Positions 1 through 8,583 of a stretch of DNA of 64,000 bases are shown here, piece by piece; position 1 is the first letter of the stretch; each line of letters begins with the position of its first letter. The stretch is taken from the NCBI RefSeq assembly GCF_900103665.1, contig NZ_FNGY01000016.1, positions 62,001 to 126,000 of the forward strand. The letters are read 5' to 3'. This DNA comes from Pedobacter steynii. GTDB lineage: Bacteria; Bacteroidota; Bacteroidia; Sphingobacteriales; Sphingobacteriaceae. The translations under genes and the position numbers were made by a program. The notes beneath the pieces are model-generated. The model was given only the letters and a program-made list of their open reading frames with translations, did no database searches and had not been told where the DNA came from.

Positions 1-2108
1 CTCCCATTACAAAAAGTAACGGTGTGGTCCGCATTAAAGATGAGTATGGAAAGGATATCGTAAAGATGTCGAAAGAAGTGTACTATACAGAACCTGATTT
101 TTTCGATATTTTCGACATTGCCTGGATCTCCGGCAAGCCGAAGGAGGCCATCAAGGCACCCAATACCGTGGTACTTTCTGAAAGTACGGCGAAGCTTTTT
201 TTCGGGACTGCAGAAAAAGCAATGGGCAAAAGCATCTTTTTGGGCAGAAAAACCATTCTGAAGGTTACCGGCGTATTTAAGGACCTTCCCGGGAACAGCA
301 GCTTTACTTTAAATATAGTGGTCAGTAATGCCAATAATCCAAATAAAAAATGGGCCGCATGGGATTCCGTAAGTTCAAATATAGAATGTTATGTTTTGCT
401 GAAAGCCGGAGTCTCCCTTTCTGACCTGGACCAACCCCTGCAGCAATTCAACGATAAATACTATAAACGTAAAAATATAGCAGGCAATCAAACGAATGCA
501 TTGCAAGCCTTAAAGGACATTCATTTTAGCGATCGATATGGCAATTTTGCCGAGCGGACCGTCACCAAAAAGGAAATTTATGGATTGGCCATCATTGGTT
601 TGTTTCTGATCCTCACTGCCTGCATCAATTTCATTAACCTGGCCACTGCACAGGCGATCAACAGGTCTAAGGAAGTGGGTGTCCGTAAAGTGATGGGCAG
701 TAAGCGCAAGCAGCTGGTCCTTCAGTTCCTGACGGAAACCTTCTGCATCACTTTCCTGGCTCTGCTCATTGCCTGTGTTTTAACAGAATTTGCCTTACCT
801 CAGATGGAGCAATTGTTTAAAGCCAGGATGTCTTTCAGCCTGCTTGAACATCCTGTAATTTTCGTCTTCCTTCTTTTGCTGGTGGCTTTGGTTAGCTTGC
901 TTGCCGGATTCTACCCCGCACTGGTGATGTCTGGTTTTAGCCCGGCACTGGCCATAAAAAATAAAGTGACCGTCAATTCCGGAAGCCTGAGCCTGCGCAA
1001 GGTGCTCGTAGTAGTACAATTTTCAATTACCATCATCCTTGTGATTTCCACCTTAATCATCTTACAGCAGATGAAATATATCAGAGAAAAACCGCTGGGC
1101 TTTAATAAAGAAGCAGTTGCGATGATTTATGTACCTGGAGATAGTCTGAGTATGGGGAAATTCGATACGTTCAAAGAAAGGGCTTTACGGATCCCGGGGG
1201 TAAAAATGCTGAGTTTTGGACAGAAAGCCCCTTTGTCTATGGATATGCAAACCACTAATTTCTCTTACAACGGAAAAGAGAATAAGGATTTTGAGCTCCG
1301 GCTGTATGCAGCCGATGAAGATTACTTTAAGCTTTTTGAGCTGAAATTTGTGGCCGGAAAAGCCTTCCGAAAAAGCGATACGATTTCCGGCTATGTGGTC
1401 AATCAAACCTTCCTGAAAAAAATCAATGTATTAAAACCTGAAGATGTTTTGGGCAAAATCATTGATCAAAATGGTAGAAAAGCAGCGATTGTAGGGGTTT
1501 TAAAGGACTTCAACGACCAGAGCCTGCAGCAAAGCATTTCTCCGCTGGCCATTTATAGCGAAAAAGACAACTATTACAGGATCGCCGTCAAGATAGATGG
1601 CAAGCAGGTATTGAACACGATGGAAAAGGTGGAAAACTTATGGAACAGCACTTTTCCGGAGCAGGTTTATCATGCCCAGTTTATAGACGATGCCATTCAT
1701 GGTTATTATGAGAATGAGCGTGTGATGGGGATTTTGTTTCGCGTCTTCGCCGGAGTGATCATTTTTATCTCTTTCATCGGCTTGTTCGGACTGATTTCTT
1801 TTGTCGCCTCGCAAAGAACAAAAGAAGTCGCCATCAGAAAGGTATTGGGCGCCTCTACCCTGGAAGTGGTTAAAATGCTCAACAGTTCCTTTCTGATCAT
1901 GGTATTTATCGCCAATCTGCTCGCCTGGCCCCTTGCTTATTTATTTGTATCCAAATGGTTGTCCGGTTTTGCGTACCGCACAGAAATCAGCATCTGGCCT
2001 TTTGTATTGGCGATGTTGACCTCGATGCTGCTGACCCTGATTACGGTCAGCATCCGGTCCTATAAAGCAGCCGTAACCAACACCATCGATGCACTTAAAT
2101 ATGAATAG
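1..2108 (+). CDS. FtsX/MacB-type ABC transporter permease, 5' end outside window
   Basis: The reading frame is open to the left edge, so the start lies outside the window; the GTG at 24 is internal. About 695 residues are visible, against roughly 780-800 for this Bacteroidota family, so an N-terminal helix and part of the first periplasmic domain are missing. A MacB-like periplasmic domain comes first, then a membrane helix followed by the FtsX signature (TAQAINRSKEVGVRKVMGS), two more helices, a second periplasmic domain and a second FtsX repeat (FVASQRTKEVAIRKVLGAS) near residue 580 with three helices. Such permeases pair with a LolD/MacB-type ATPase in efflux or lipoprotein and stress transport; no ATPase gene is visible here. 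The substrate cannot be inferred. Confidence 0.9.
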   Translation, partial: PITKSNGVVRIKDEYGKDIVKMSKEVYYTEPDFFDIFDIAWISGKPKEAIKAPNTVVLSESTAKLFFGTAEKAMGKSIFLGRKTILKVTGVFKDLPGNSSFTLNIVVSNANNPNKKWAAWDSVSSNIECYVLLKAGVSLSDLDQPLQQFNDKYYKRKNIAGNQTNALQALKDIHFSDRYGNFAERTVTKKEIYGLAIIGLFLILTACINFINLATAQAINRSKEVGVRKVMGSKRKQLVLQFLTETFCITFLALLIACVLTEFALPQMEQLFKARMSFSLLEHPVIFVFLLLLVALVSLLAGFYPALVMSGFSPALAIKNKVTVNSGSLSLRKVLVVVQFSITIILVISTLIILQQMKYIREKPLGFNKEAVAMIYVPGDSLSMGKFDTFKERALRIPGVKMLSFGQKAPLSMDMQTTNFSYNGKENKDFELRLYAADEDYFKLFELKFVAGKAFRKSDTISGYVVNQTFLKKINVLKPEDVLGKIIDQNGRKAAIVGVLKDFNDQSLQQSISPLAIYSEKDNYYRIAVKIDGKQVLNTMEKVENLWNSTFPEQVYHAQFIDDAIHGYYENERVMGILFRVFAGVIIFISFIGLFGLISFVASQRTKEVAIRKVLGASTLEVVKMLNSSFLIMVFIANLLAWPLAYLFVSKWLSGFAYRTEISIWPFVLAMLTSMLLTLITVSIRSYKAAVTNTIDALKYE

Positions 2109-2177
2109 TAGTTTACCGTTTTAACGGGAAGGAAAACCAGTCTGTGCGCCAGGCAAAGACCGGCAACCAAAACTAAA

Positions 2178-2588
2178 TTACAACCGACGCTCAGATTCGT
2201 CAATTGGGAGGTCATTAATACTGGCATAACGTTTTTCCATTAAGCCATCTTCATTGAACTCCCAATTTTCATTTCCATAAGCCCTGAACCACTGTCCCTG
2301 TTTGTCCTGCCATTCGTATTCAAACCGCACGGCGATTCTGTTGTCGGTATAAGCCCACAATTCCTTTTTCAGCTTATAATTCAGCTCTTTTTCCCATTTC
2401 TCTTTCAGGAATTCCTGAGCTGCTTTACGCCCGTTTACAAACGTAGAACGGTTTCTCCATTCTGTATCCAGCGAATACGCCAGAGAGATTCGTTCAGGAT
2501 CCTGTGAATTCCAGGCATCTTCAGCAAGTTGAACCTTTTGAACCGCTGTTTCAAAGGTAAATGGCGGTACCGGATATTTCTTTTCCAT
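2178..2588 (-). CDS. DUF1348 / NTF2-like (SnoaL-like) small protein
   Basis: A 136-residue protein with the typical DUF1348 layout: an N-terminal helix (AEDAWNSQDPERISLAYS), then TEWRNRSTFVNGRKA, and a beta-rich second half (NRIAVRFEYEWQD, WFRAYGNENWEF). The family adopts an NTF2-like cone fold, and most members have no proven reaction. No signal peptide is seen, so it is probably cytoplasmic. It stands alone, convergent with the permease to its left, and is separated by 166 bases from the MFS gene. Family assignment is fairly firm; function is unknown. Confidence 0.8.
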   Translation of the reverse strand: MEKKYPVPPFTFETAVQKVQLAEDAWNSQDPERISLAYSLDTEWRNRSTFVNGRKAAQEFLKEKWEKELNYKLKKELWAYTDNRIAVRFEYEWQDKQGQWFRAYGNENWEFNEDGLMEKRYASINDLPIDESERRL

Positions 2589-2754
2589 GATGTTTTGTTA
2601 TTTATTTAAGACAAAAATACAGGAGAAGCTCCAGCTTTAAAAACGATTAAAAGCGATACAAGGAATCACAATTAATGATTCAACGAACGAGTTAGCAGTT
2701 CAGTGAAGAAATCTTGGCTCAGTGAAAGAATCAGTAATTCAACAAGGAAGGCTA

Positions 2755-3999
2755 TTAGTTTTGATGAAGCGCTGCTGCCTCCTGTAATCTCTTTTCTTTC
2801 GCCTTGCGGAGAAAACGGAAGAGCAAAAAGCCAATTAACAAGGTAATAAAGCCCTGTATCATCACAGTATCCGGTGTTCCGATCAATTGAGATAATGTTC
2901 CGATCAACAGCCCACCCAGGGGTTGCATTCCAAAAAACGCCATCGCATAAAAGCTAATCACCCTTCCCCGCATTGCCGGATCTACGGTAGTCTGAATGAG
3001 CGTATTGCTGATCGTGATCTGCGACATCATCCCGAAACCAGATATTGCGGCAAAGACCAGTGCGACCGGATAATAAGTGCTGTGCGAAAATAAAACCAGT
3101 CCGGCGCCAAAGATGAGGGTACTGATAGCCAGGATTCTCCTCAGGTTCCTGCCGGGTTTAAGAGAGGCCAGAAAAATTGCCCCGGAAAAAGCACCGAGTC
3201 CAATCACACTGTCGATCACGCCAAATGTAGACGCTGTGCCTTTAAAGATGTCTTTTGCGTACACCGGAATCAGGGTACTAAATGGCAAAACAAACAGGCT
3301 GATCAATGCCAGCATCATGAGCACATAAGAGATAGAAGGTGTTTTTCTGATGTATTGAAAGCCTTCTTTAAGTTCTCCAAAAATGTTCTTTGGATGAGCT
3401 GCCGCTGTAAATTTTGGCAGCCTCATCATCAATAAAGAGCCGATTACCGCAATAAAACTGAAGGCATTTAGCCCAAAGCAAATGTCTTCTCCAAATTTCT
3501 CGAGAGCAAGTCCGGCCAGTCCGGGTCCGATCAACCGGGAAAGGTTCACCATAGAAGAATTCAAAGCCAGTGCATTGGGCAGGTCGGCTTTATTTTCTAC
3601 CATTTCATATACCAAAGATTGTCTTGCCGGTACATCGAAAGCGTTAATGATTCCCAGCATGGCACTTAAAGCAATGATTTCCCAAACGGAATAGTCTTTA
3701 AAGAAAATCAGCAAAGTCAGGAGTACTGCCTGCAGCATCGAAGCCACCTGAGTAAGCAGCAAGAGCTTATAGCGGTTATAACGGTCTGCCGCTACCCCAC
3801 CCAGAAAAGAAAACACAAATGATGGAAATAAGCTGGCAAAGAGCGTCAGTCCAAGCATAAAATTAGAATGCGTTTTCTCGTAAATCACCCAGCTGACTGC
3901 CGTTTTTTGCATCCAGGTCCCAATCAGGGAGACGGATTGTCCGGTAAAATATAATCGGTAATTGCGACTCTTAAATGCGTTGAAAGTACTTATATCCAT
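2755..3999 (-). CDS. MFS transporter, enterobactin-exporter (EntS)-like family
   Basis: A 414-residue protein with about 12 hydrophobic segments. The N-terminus (FKSRNYRLYFTGQSVSLIGTWMQ) and the motif GGVAADRYNRYKLLL between helices 2 and 3 (a motif A variant) are typical of MFS_3/EntS-type exporters, as is VPARQSLVYEMV after helix 4. It is an inner-membrane exporter; the substrate may be a siderophore, drug or metabolite and cannot be told from sequence. It forms its own transcription unit, with 124 bases between its start and the end of the next minus-strand gene. Confidence 0.88.
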   Translation of the reverse strand: MDISTFNAFKSRNYRLYFTGQSVSLIGTWMQKTAVSWVIYEKTHSNFMLGLTLFASLFPSFVFSFLGGVAADRYNRYKLLLLTQVASMLQAVLLTLLIFFKDYSVWEIIALSAMLGIINAFDVPARQSLVYEMVENKADLPNALALNSSMVNLSRLIGPGLAGLALEKFGEDICFGLNAFSFIAVIGSLLMMRLPKFTAAAHPKNIFGELKEGFQYIRKTPSISYVLMMLALISLFVLPFSTLIPVYAKDIFKGTASTFGVIDSVIGLGAFSGAIFLASLKPGRNLRRILAISTLIFGAGLVLFSHSTYYPVALVFAAISGFGMMSQITISNTLIQTTVDPAMRGRVISFYAMAFFGMQPLGGLLIGTLSQLIGTPDTVMIQGFITLLIGFLLFRFLRKAKEKRLQEAAALHQN

Positions 4000-4123
4000 A
4001 ATGATTTGCCCCTGAAGGACCGAAAGAATTCCGATAATGACGGAGCAAAAATCGTCGCAGAAATTGAGCCAGAATCCCGGGTTTAGGAAAGATCATGAAA
4101 TTATTACTGTTAATTAATGATGA

Positions 4124-5956
4124 TCATTGTTTTACAATGGGCAATGTGATGCTGGAAGGGTATTGTTTTGAAGTGTAAATCCTTTGTGTTGCTTTTTGAT
4201 AATCATTCGCTGTGGCTTTAAAAATATTAAGCACAAAGCGTTGGGGATTACGGTCGTACAGCGGAAACCAGCTACTTTGAACCTGCACCATGATTTTATG
4301 CCCCTTTTTAAAAACATGATTAATTTGGTGAAGATCAATCGAATACTGCGCCACTTTATTTGGTACAATGGCTTCTGGCTTTTGAAAGCTATTGCGGTAC
4401 CTGCCTCTTAAAATTTCGCTCGCGATCATCAGCTCATATCCCCCCATTGTTGGTTCGGACTTGTAATCTTCAGGATAAACATCAATCAATTTGACAATCC
4501 AGTCTGCATCTGTTCCGGAAGTAGCCGCGTATAGATTTGCCAATATCTTTCCCGAAACAGCAATATCCTGATCAAGCGGATCTGTTTCAAAACTAACCAC
4601 ATCAGGTCTGTCTTTTACAAAACGCTGGTCTTCAGTCAACCATGAACTCCAACGCGAACCTCGTTGAAAGGTAGCCTCGATAGGTCGGGGACGATAAGGA
4701 ACAGGATGTGCCGGATCGGACACGTAAGCAACATATTGGTTTGCAGGTTCCTGAGGTGTTTCAAATGAGAGCTTTCCACAGCCATGAAAATAAATATTTT
4801 TGGCCATGACACCAGCAACAGGCCATTCTGAATACGTTTTCCAGGTATTGCTTCCAGTTTGGTAAGTAATCGCTTTTGGAAACCGGCCTTCCCCTTTTCC
4901 TTTCAGGTAATAAGCAAACCAGGGTGCCTGAATTTCTGTACGGAATTTATCACTTGTGGGGCTGCCGAATTTGATATTACCCAGTTGATCACCTGCCCAA
5001 TAAGCCCATTGCCCATGATTCCAGGGACCAATAACAATGGTGTTTTTATTACCTGCTCCCTTTTTCTCCAGTGTTTCATAGATCTTTAACGGGCCATAAA
5101 AATCCTCCTGGTCCCACCATCCGGCAACATTCATTACTTGCACATGCGAGGTGTCCAATTGATTCGATACCGCCTGCTTCTGCCAGAACGCATCGTAATC
5201 CGGATGTTGTATAAAGTTATTCCATGTTGGGAGCTGATGATGAACATACTTTTCATTGATATTGGACAAAGGGCCTAATTTTAAATACCAGTCGTAAGTG
5301 TCATAAATTGGAAATGAAAACGTGGTATCGGTTTTGGCGGCTTCCTGACTAAATACATATTCAAATCCGTAGCTCAACCTAAATGCCCCGTTATGATGAA
5401 AATCATCCCCCATATACATATCTGCCGGAGAGGCCTGCTCAGAAACGGCTACCAGTGCAGGATGAGGTTTTACGGCGCCCATTATTGCTGTCCATCCATC
5501 ATATGAAATGCCATACATGCCTACTTTCCCGTTGTTGTTCTTTATATTTTTTAACAGCCAATCGATCGTATCATAGGCATCAGTAGATTCATCAATTTCC
5601 TTGCTTCCCTTAGGATGACTTGATCGCATCATTTGATATGTCCCCTCCGACTTATGCCTGCCACGGATATCCTGATTCACGAAGATATACCCCTCCTTAG
5701 CCATAGGCATTACATAATCATTTTTACCAGGTTCTATAAACTGATGAGCGCCGTAAGGTGTCCGGGTTAATAAGAAAGGTAGCTTTTCCAGAATTGCCGC
5801 AGGGCGATAGATGATGGTACGAAGCCTGGCTCCGTCACGCATACTGATCATTACTTCCTCTCGGATATACGACAGGCCTTGACTTTCCTGTGCCTTAACA
5901 AAAAGGTAAAAACTTAATAATGGTATGATCAGAAGAAACCGATATTGCTTTATCAT
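4124..5956 (-). CDS. Secreted CocE/NonD family hydrolase (X-Pro dipeptidyl-peptidase / alpha-amino acid ester hydrolase type)
   Basis: A 610-residue protein with an N-terminal signal peptide (LLIIPLLSFYLFVKAQ). The alpha/beta-hydrolase nucleophile elbow is GISYDGW near residue 151, matching the GxSYxG elbow of cocaine esterase and alpha-amino acid ester hydrolases. A downstream GPWNHGQWAYW supplies the likely catalytic His, and the C-terminal third looks like the family's jelly-roll domain. The usual reaction is hydrolysis of N-terminal acyl, ester or dipeptide bonds, here in the periplasm or outside. It lies 36 bases downstream of a secreted amidohydrolase on the same strand, so the two are probably co-transcribed and may degrade peptides together. 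Confidence 0.9.
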   Translation of the reverse strand: MIKQYRFLLIIPLLSFYLFVKAQESQGLSYIREEVMISMRDGARLRTIIYRPAAILEKLPFLLTRTPYGAHQFIEPGKNDYVMPMAKEGYIFVNQDIRGRHKSEGTYQMMRSSHPKGSKEIDESTDAYDTIDWLLKNIKNNNGKVGMYGISYDGWTAIMGAVKPHPALVAVSEQASPADMYMGDDFHHNGAFRLSYGFEYVFSQEAAKTDTTFSFPIYDTYDWYLKLGPLSNINEKYVHHQLPTWNNFIQHPDYDAFWQKQAVSNQLDTSHVQVMNVAGWWDQEDFYGPLKIYETLEKKGAGNKNTIVIGPWNHGQWAYWAGDQLGNIKFGSPTSDKFRTEIQAPWFAYYLKGKGEGRFPKAITYQTGSNTWKTYSEWPVAGVMAKNIYFHGCGKLSFETPQEPANQYVAYVSDPAHPVPYRPRPIEATFQRGSRWSSWLTEDQRFVKDRPDVVSFETDPLDQDIAVSGKILANLYAATSGTDADWIVKLIDVYPEDYKSEPTMGGYELMIASEILRGRYRNSFQKPEAIVPNKVAQYSIDLHQINHVFKKGHKIMVQVQSSWFPLYDRNPQRFVLNIFKATANDYQKATQRIYTSKQYPSSITLPIVKQ

Positions 5957-5992
5957 TGATTTGAGCTGTTGTCTTTCTACAAGACAACACTA

Positions 5993-7261
5993 CTAATGAA
6001 ATGTTGCAGGAAAATAAACCTTTCCATCAATGATGGTCGTTTCAACGCTCCGGATATGACGGATATCCTTCATAGGATTTTTGCTCAGAATGATCAGGTC
6101 GGCCGATTTCCCCACCTCTACTGTTCCCCAGCTATCCTGTTCGTTAAAAAACATGGAAGGAGTAACTGTGGCCGATTGCAGAATTTTAAAATTACCAATT
6201 CCGGCAAGAGACCAGTTCCACATTTCTTCATGCATATTAAAACCGTTCATTTGAAAACTATTTCCGGCATCACTGCCTGCCAGCAACAAACACCCCTTAT
6301 CGCTGAGTTTTTTTAACAATTGCTGTTTTCTGGCGAAAATAGCCAGGCCGGCTTCTTTTCCGGCAAGCACCTTCTCTTTTCCTTTTTTCTCTATTTCTGC
6401 AGCATATTCCTTTTCCCATTTGTCCCGGTATTGCTTTGGCGAACTGGCATAAGTCAGCCTTTTTTTATAATCATCCGGATACTGTAAATTCATGGAGAAA
6501 AGGTCCCAATCCAATGTCGGACAGTTATAAACCGCCTTATCCTTTGTCAGACTGATCATTTTTTCCAATTGAGTTTCATCGGAGATGCCATCATATCCTG
6601 CCAGATGTTCTATGCTTTTATAACCGGAGTTCAGTACTTTTTCCAAACTTACCGCCCTTGGAAAATGCCCGCAAACGGTGACCTTATTTTTGTTTGCAGA
6701 TTTCATCAGGTTGTCAAAGGTTTCTTCATCAGCCAGGCTCAAAAGCTTGATAAAGCTGATCCCGTTCTTTTTCATGTCCATCATCAGGCTATCAAATTGA
6801 CTTACGCTATAGCGAATGTCTTTTCGGATGAGCTGACTGTAATGAAGCTTTGGACTGATCAGGTCAGGCGATTTTTTTAATCGTTCCCGGATGGCAACCT
6901 GTGAGGTGCCGGAGTTCATGATCCGGATGTGGGTAACCCCCGCTGCCACGTTTTCCAGCAGTAAGGTATCGACCTGCCCTTCTGCCGGAAAATGACTGTG
7001 CATTTCAGCCAGACCGGGCATTAAAAATTTGCCCTCTGCGGAAATCACCTTTACCCCTTTGGCAGGCCGCAGGTTTTTGAAATCATCAATCCGGACGATT
7101 TTTCCTTTTTGGATCAAAACACTTCGCTTTATGAGCAGGTTTGAATCCCTCATAGAGAGAATATTGACATCTTTAATGATCAGGTCATGAGCTTGCTGTG
7201 CAAATGTATGGCAGGTCAGTGCCATCAGTACAAAAGAGAGGAGCGATAATTTCAGTTTCAT
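5993..7261 (-). CDS. Secreted amidohydrolase (imidazolonepropionase / Xaa-Pro dipeptidase-like)
   Basis: A 422-residue protein with a signal peptide ending ALTCHTFAQQ. Metal-site motifs of the amidohydrolase superfamily are present: MHSH near residue 90 (HxH), GHFPRA, SIEHLAGYDG, and LLAGSDAGN near residue 330 carrying the catalytic Asp. The C-terminal VGKSADLIILSKNP is the usual composite beta-domain strand. Secreted members often cleave prolyl dipeptides or cyclic amides. It is first in a probable two-gene unit with the CocE-type hydrolase downstream. Confidence 0.88.
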   Translation of the reverse strand: MKLKLSLLSFVLMALTCHTFAQQAHDLIIKDVNILSMRDSNLLIKRSVLIQKGKIVRIDDFKNLRPAKGVKVISAEGKFLMPGLAEMHSHFPAEGQVDTLLLENVAAGVTHIRIMNSGTSQVAIRERLKKSPDLISPKLHYSQLIRKDIRYSVSQFDSLMMDMKKNGISFIKLLSLADEETFDNLMKSANKNKVTVCGHFPRAVSLEKVLNSGYKSIEHLAGYDGISDETQLEKMISLTKDKAVYNCPTLDWDLFSMNLQYPDDYKKRLTYASSPKQYRDKWEKEYAAEIEKKGKEKVLAGKEAGLAIFARKQQLLKKLSDKGCLLLAGSDAGNSFQMNGFNMHEEMWNWSLAGIGNFKILQSATVTPSMFFNEQDSWGTVEVGKSADLIILSKNPMKDIRHIRSVETTIIDGKVYFPATFH

Positions 7262-7335
7262 ATTTTTCTATTTCATTATCCGGGGGGAACAGCAGTCCTG
7301 AGTTTGATTCAAAATCTTCATGTTGATACCCCAGA

Positions 7336-7995
7336 CTAAGCAAATACCTTTATTTTTTTCTTATAAAATGCATGGAAAGACCTGATGTAAATACTGCTAA
7401 AATAATATAAAACCAGGCAAATGACTGTTCTCGTATAATTAGTAATGTCAAAAAGGCGCTGAGGGCTTAAAAGCAACAAGTAAAACGCCGTGCTCAGAAA
7501 ACAACCATATAATCCAATCCTAAGTAAAAATACATTTTTCATAGATGGCTTGACTAAACTTCTGTTTACAAAATAGGTTCTATATAGATAGACCAGAATT
7601 GGGTAAAGCGCAGCAAAAAACATCGCATAGATCAAAAAAACAGGATTAAAGACACCGTATGTCATTTGAGAATAAAATACCAAGCATAAACACAGCAATG
7701 AAATGTTGTCGAACGATTTGAAAGCGCTGAGTTTGCTAAACGTTTCTTTCATTAATAATCCGCCAGAGCTAAGGTTCAGTTCTTCCAGACTAATGGCTTC
7801 ATTCTTTAGGATTTGCTCATGCCCCCCGAAATTGTCATTTACAAGCTCAGGAATAAGTCGCGAATCGAATGGTCCTTCCCTTTCTTCCAGAATACTCAGC
7901 ACATGATCATATAGCTCATCATAAGTTTCCTGATACCTGGTCAGGGTAAAGAGGTATTGGCTTACTTCTGTTAGTTCTTCTTTGCTTAGTTTCAT
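7336..7995 (-). CDS. PadR-linked membrane protein of unknown function
   Basis: A 219-residue protein. The first ~75 residues are soluble and helical (YQETYDELYDHVLSILEERE), followed by four predicted membrane helices (about residues 93-115, 117-140, 155-178 and 185-205). Its ATG directly follows the TAG of padR with no bases between (TAGATG), so translation is probably coupled. Small membrane proteins encoded just after padR often act as co-sensors or as targets of the regulator. I do not recognise a named family, and the function is unknown. Confidence 0.75.
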   Translation of the reverse strand: MKLSKEELTEVSQYLFTLTRYQETYDELYDHVLSILEEREGPFDSRLIPELVNDNFGGHEQILKNEAISLEELNLSSGGLLMKETFSKLSAFKSFDNISLLCLCLVFYSQMTYGVFNPVFLIYAMFFAALYPILVYLYRTYFVNRSLVKPSMKNVFLLRIGLYGCFLSTAFYLLLLSPQRLFDITNYTRTVICLVLYYFSSIYIRSFHAFYKKKIKVFA

Positions 7996-8334
7996 CTAGT
8001 ATGACGGTTTAAGGTTTAACAGCAATTGGAGATTTTGAATAAAATCCCTGGCTTCCTGCAATTTATTCAGGACTTCTGCTTTACCATCCTTTGATAACGC
8101 ATAGTATTTTCTCAGCCTATTGTCTACGATCTCCGTCGAAGTTTCCAATAAGCCTGCCGCTTCTAATTTATGTAATGCAGGATATAAAGCCCCTTCTTTT
8201 AATAACAACTCTCCTTGCGTAACAGACTTCACCTTCTGGGTAATTTCATAACCGTACATACGTTCATTCTCAGATAAGAGATGGAGAATGATGGTCTGTA
8301 GCGTTCCTTTAAATAATTCATTACTGATTGCCAT
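7996..8334 (-). CDS. PadR family transcriptional regulator
   Basis: A 112-residue single-domain PadR winged helix: FKGTLQTIILHLLSENERMYGYEITQKV, then LLLKEGALYPALHKLEAAGLL and RKYYALSKDGK, the classic family signature. PadR proteins repress transporter or stress genes and often their own promoter. Just upstream is a long interrupted palindrome (8346-8392) flanked by outward-facing TATATTTG boxes, consistent with autoregulation and control of the divergent unit carrying an ABC-exporter remnant and an antiporter. Its stop abuts the start of the 219-residue membrane gene. Confidence 0.93.
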   Translation of the reverse strand: MAISNELFKGTLQTIILHLLSENERMYGYEITQKVKSVTQGELLLKEGALYPALHKLEAAGLLETSTEIVDNRLRKYYALSKDGKAEVLNKLQEARDFIQNLQLLLNLKPSY

Positions 8335-8338
8335 AGTT

Positions 8339-8346
8339 CAAATATA
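8339..8346 (-). promoter_or_regulatory. -7 box TATATTTG for padR
   Basis: TATATTTG on the minus strand fits the Bacteroidota -7 consensus TAnnTTTG. It sits 4 bases before the padR ATG, so the transcript would be leaderless or nearly so if this start is right. No clear -33 element was identified. Confidence 0.5.
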
Positions 8347-8392
8347 GTATTTATTTACATACATAGCATTCTTATGTATATAAATAAATACC
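8346..8392. promoter_or_regulatory. Palindromic operator, probably for PadR, between divergent units
   Basis: Two 20-base arms (8346-8365 and 8373-8392) match as an inverted repeat at 18 of 20 positions around a 7-base spacer. The inner arms are ATACATA...TATGTAT, of the ATGT/ACAT type known for PadR regulators. Outward-facing TATATTTG boxes lie on either side, so one bound site could repress both padR and the plus-strand unit. Confidence 0.7.
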
Positions 8393-8397
8393 TATCC

Positions 8398-8405
8398 TAT
8401 ATTTG
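8398..8405 (+). promoter_or_regulatory. -7 box TATATTTG for the plus-strand unit
   Basis: This is the mirror of the padR box on the opposite side of the palindrome. It lies 11 bases before the ATG of the ABC-exporter remnant at 8417 and could still drive the antiporter downstream. Confidence 0.5.
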
Positions 8406-8416
8406 CCCATATTCCA

Positions 8417-8566
8417 ATGCAACAAGAGGAAATATGGAAGTGGTCCTTAGTGATCCAGGTACCAGAAAAAGAAATGATCCCGGAGGCTGGCTCTCATGAA
8501 GAATTGCTGGAACAAAAAGGCCTGTACTATGCCATGTGGCGGCAACAAGTTGGAGAAAGGAAGTGA
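8417..8566 (+). pseudogene. Remnant of an ABC exporter ATPase (C-terminal tail only)
   Basis: A 49-codon open frame. Its last ~27 residues (PEAGSHEELLEQKGLYYAMW, then RQQ) are the characteristic C-terminus of MsbA/HlyB-type ABC exporters, normally reading G-x-I-V-E-x-G-(S/T)-H-E-E-L-L. The Walker A, signature and Walker B motifs and the membrane domain are all absent, so it cannot be a transporter. It starts just after a good -7 box beside the PadR operator and ends 17 bases before the antiporter. The likely origin is a large internal deletion of a PadR-controlled ABC transporter gene; whether the short peptide is made is unknown. Confidence 0.75.
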
Positions 8567-8583
8567 TTTTTTAACTTTGCGAA

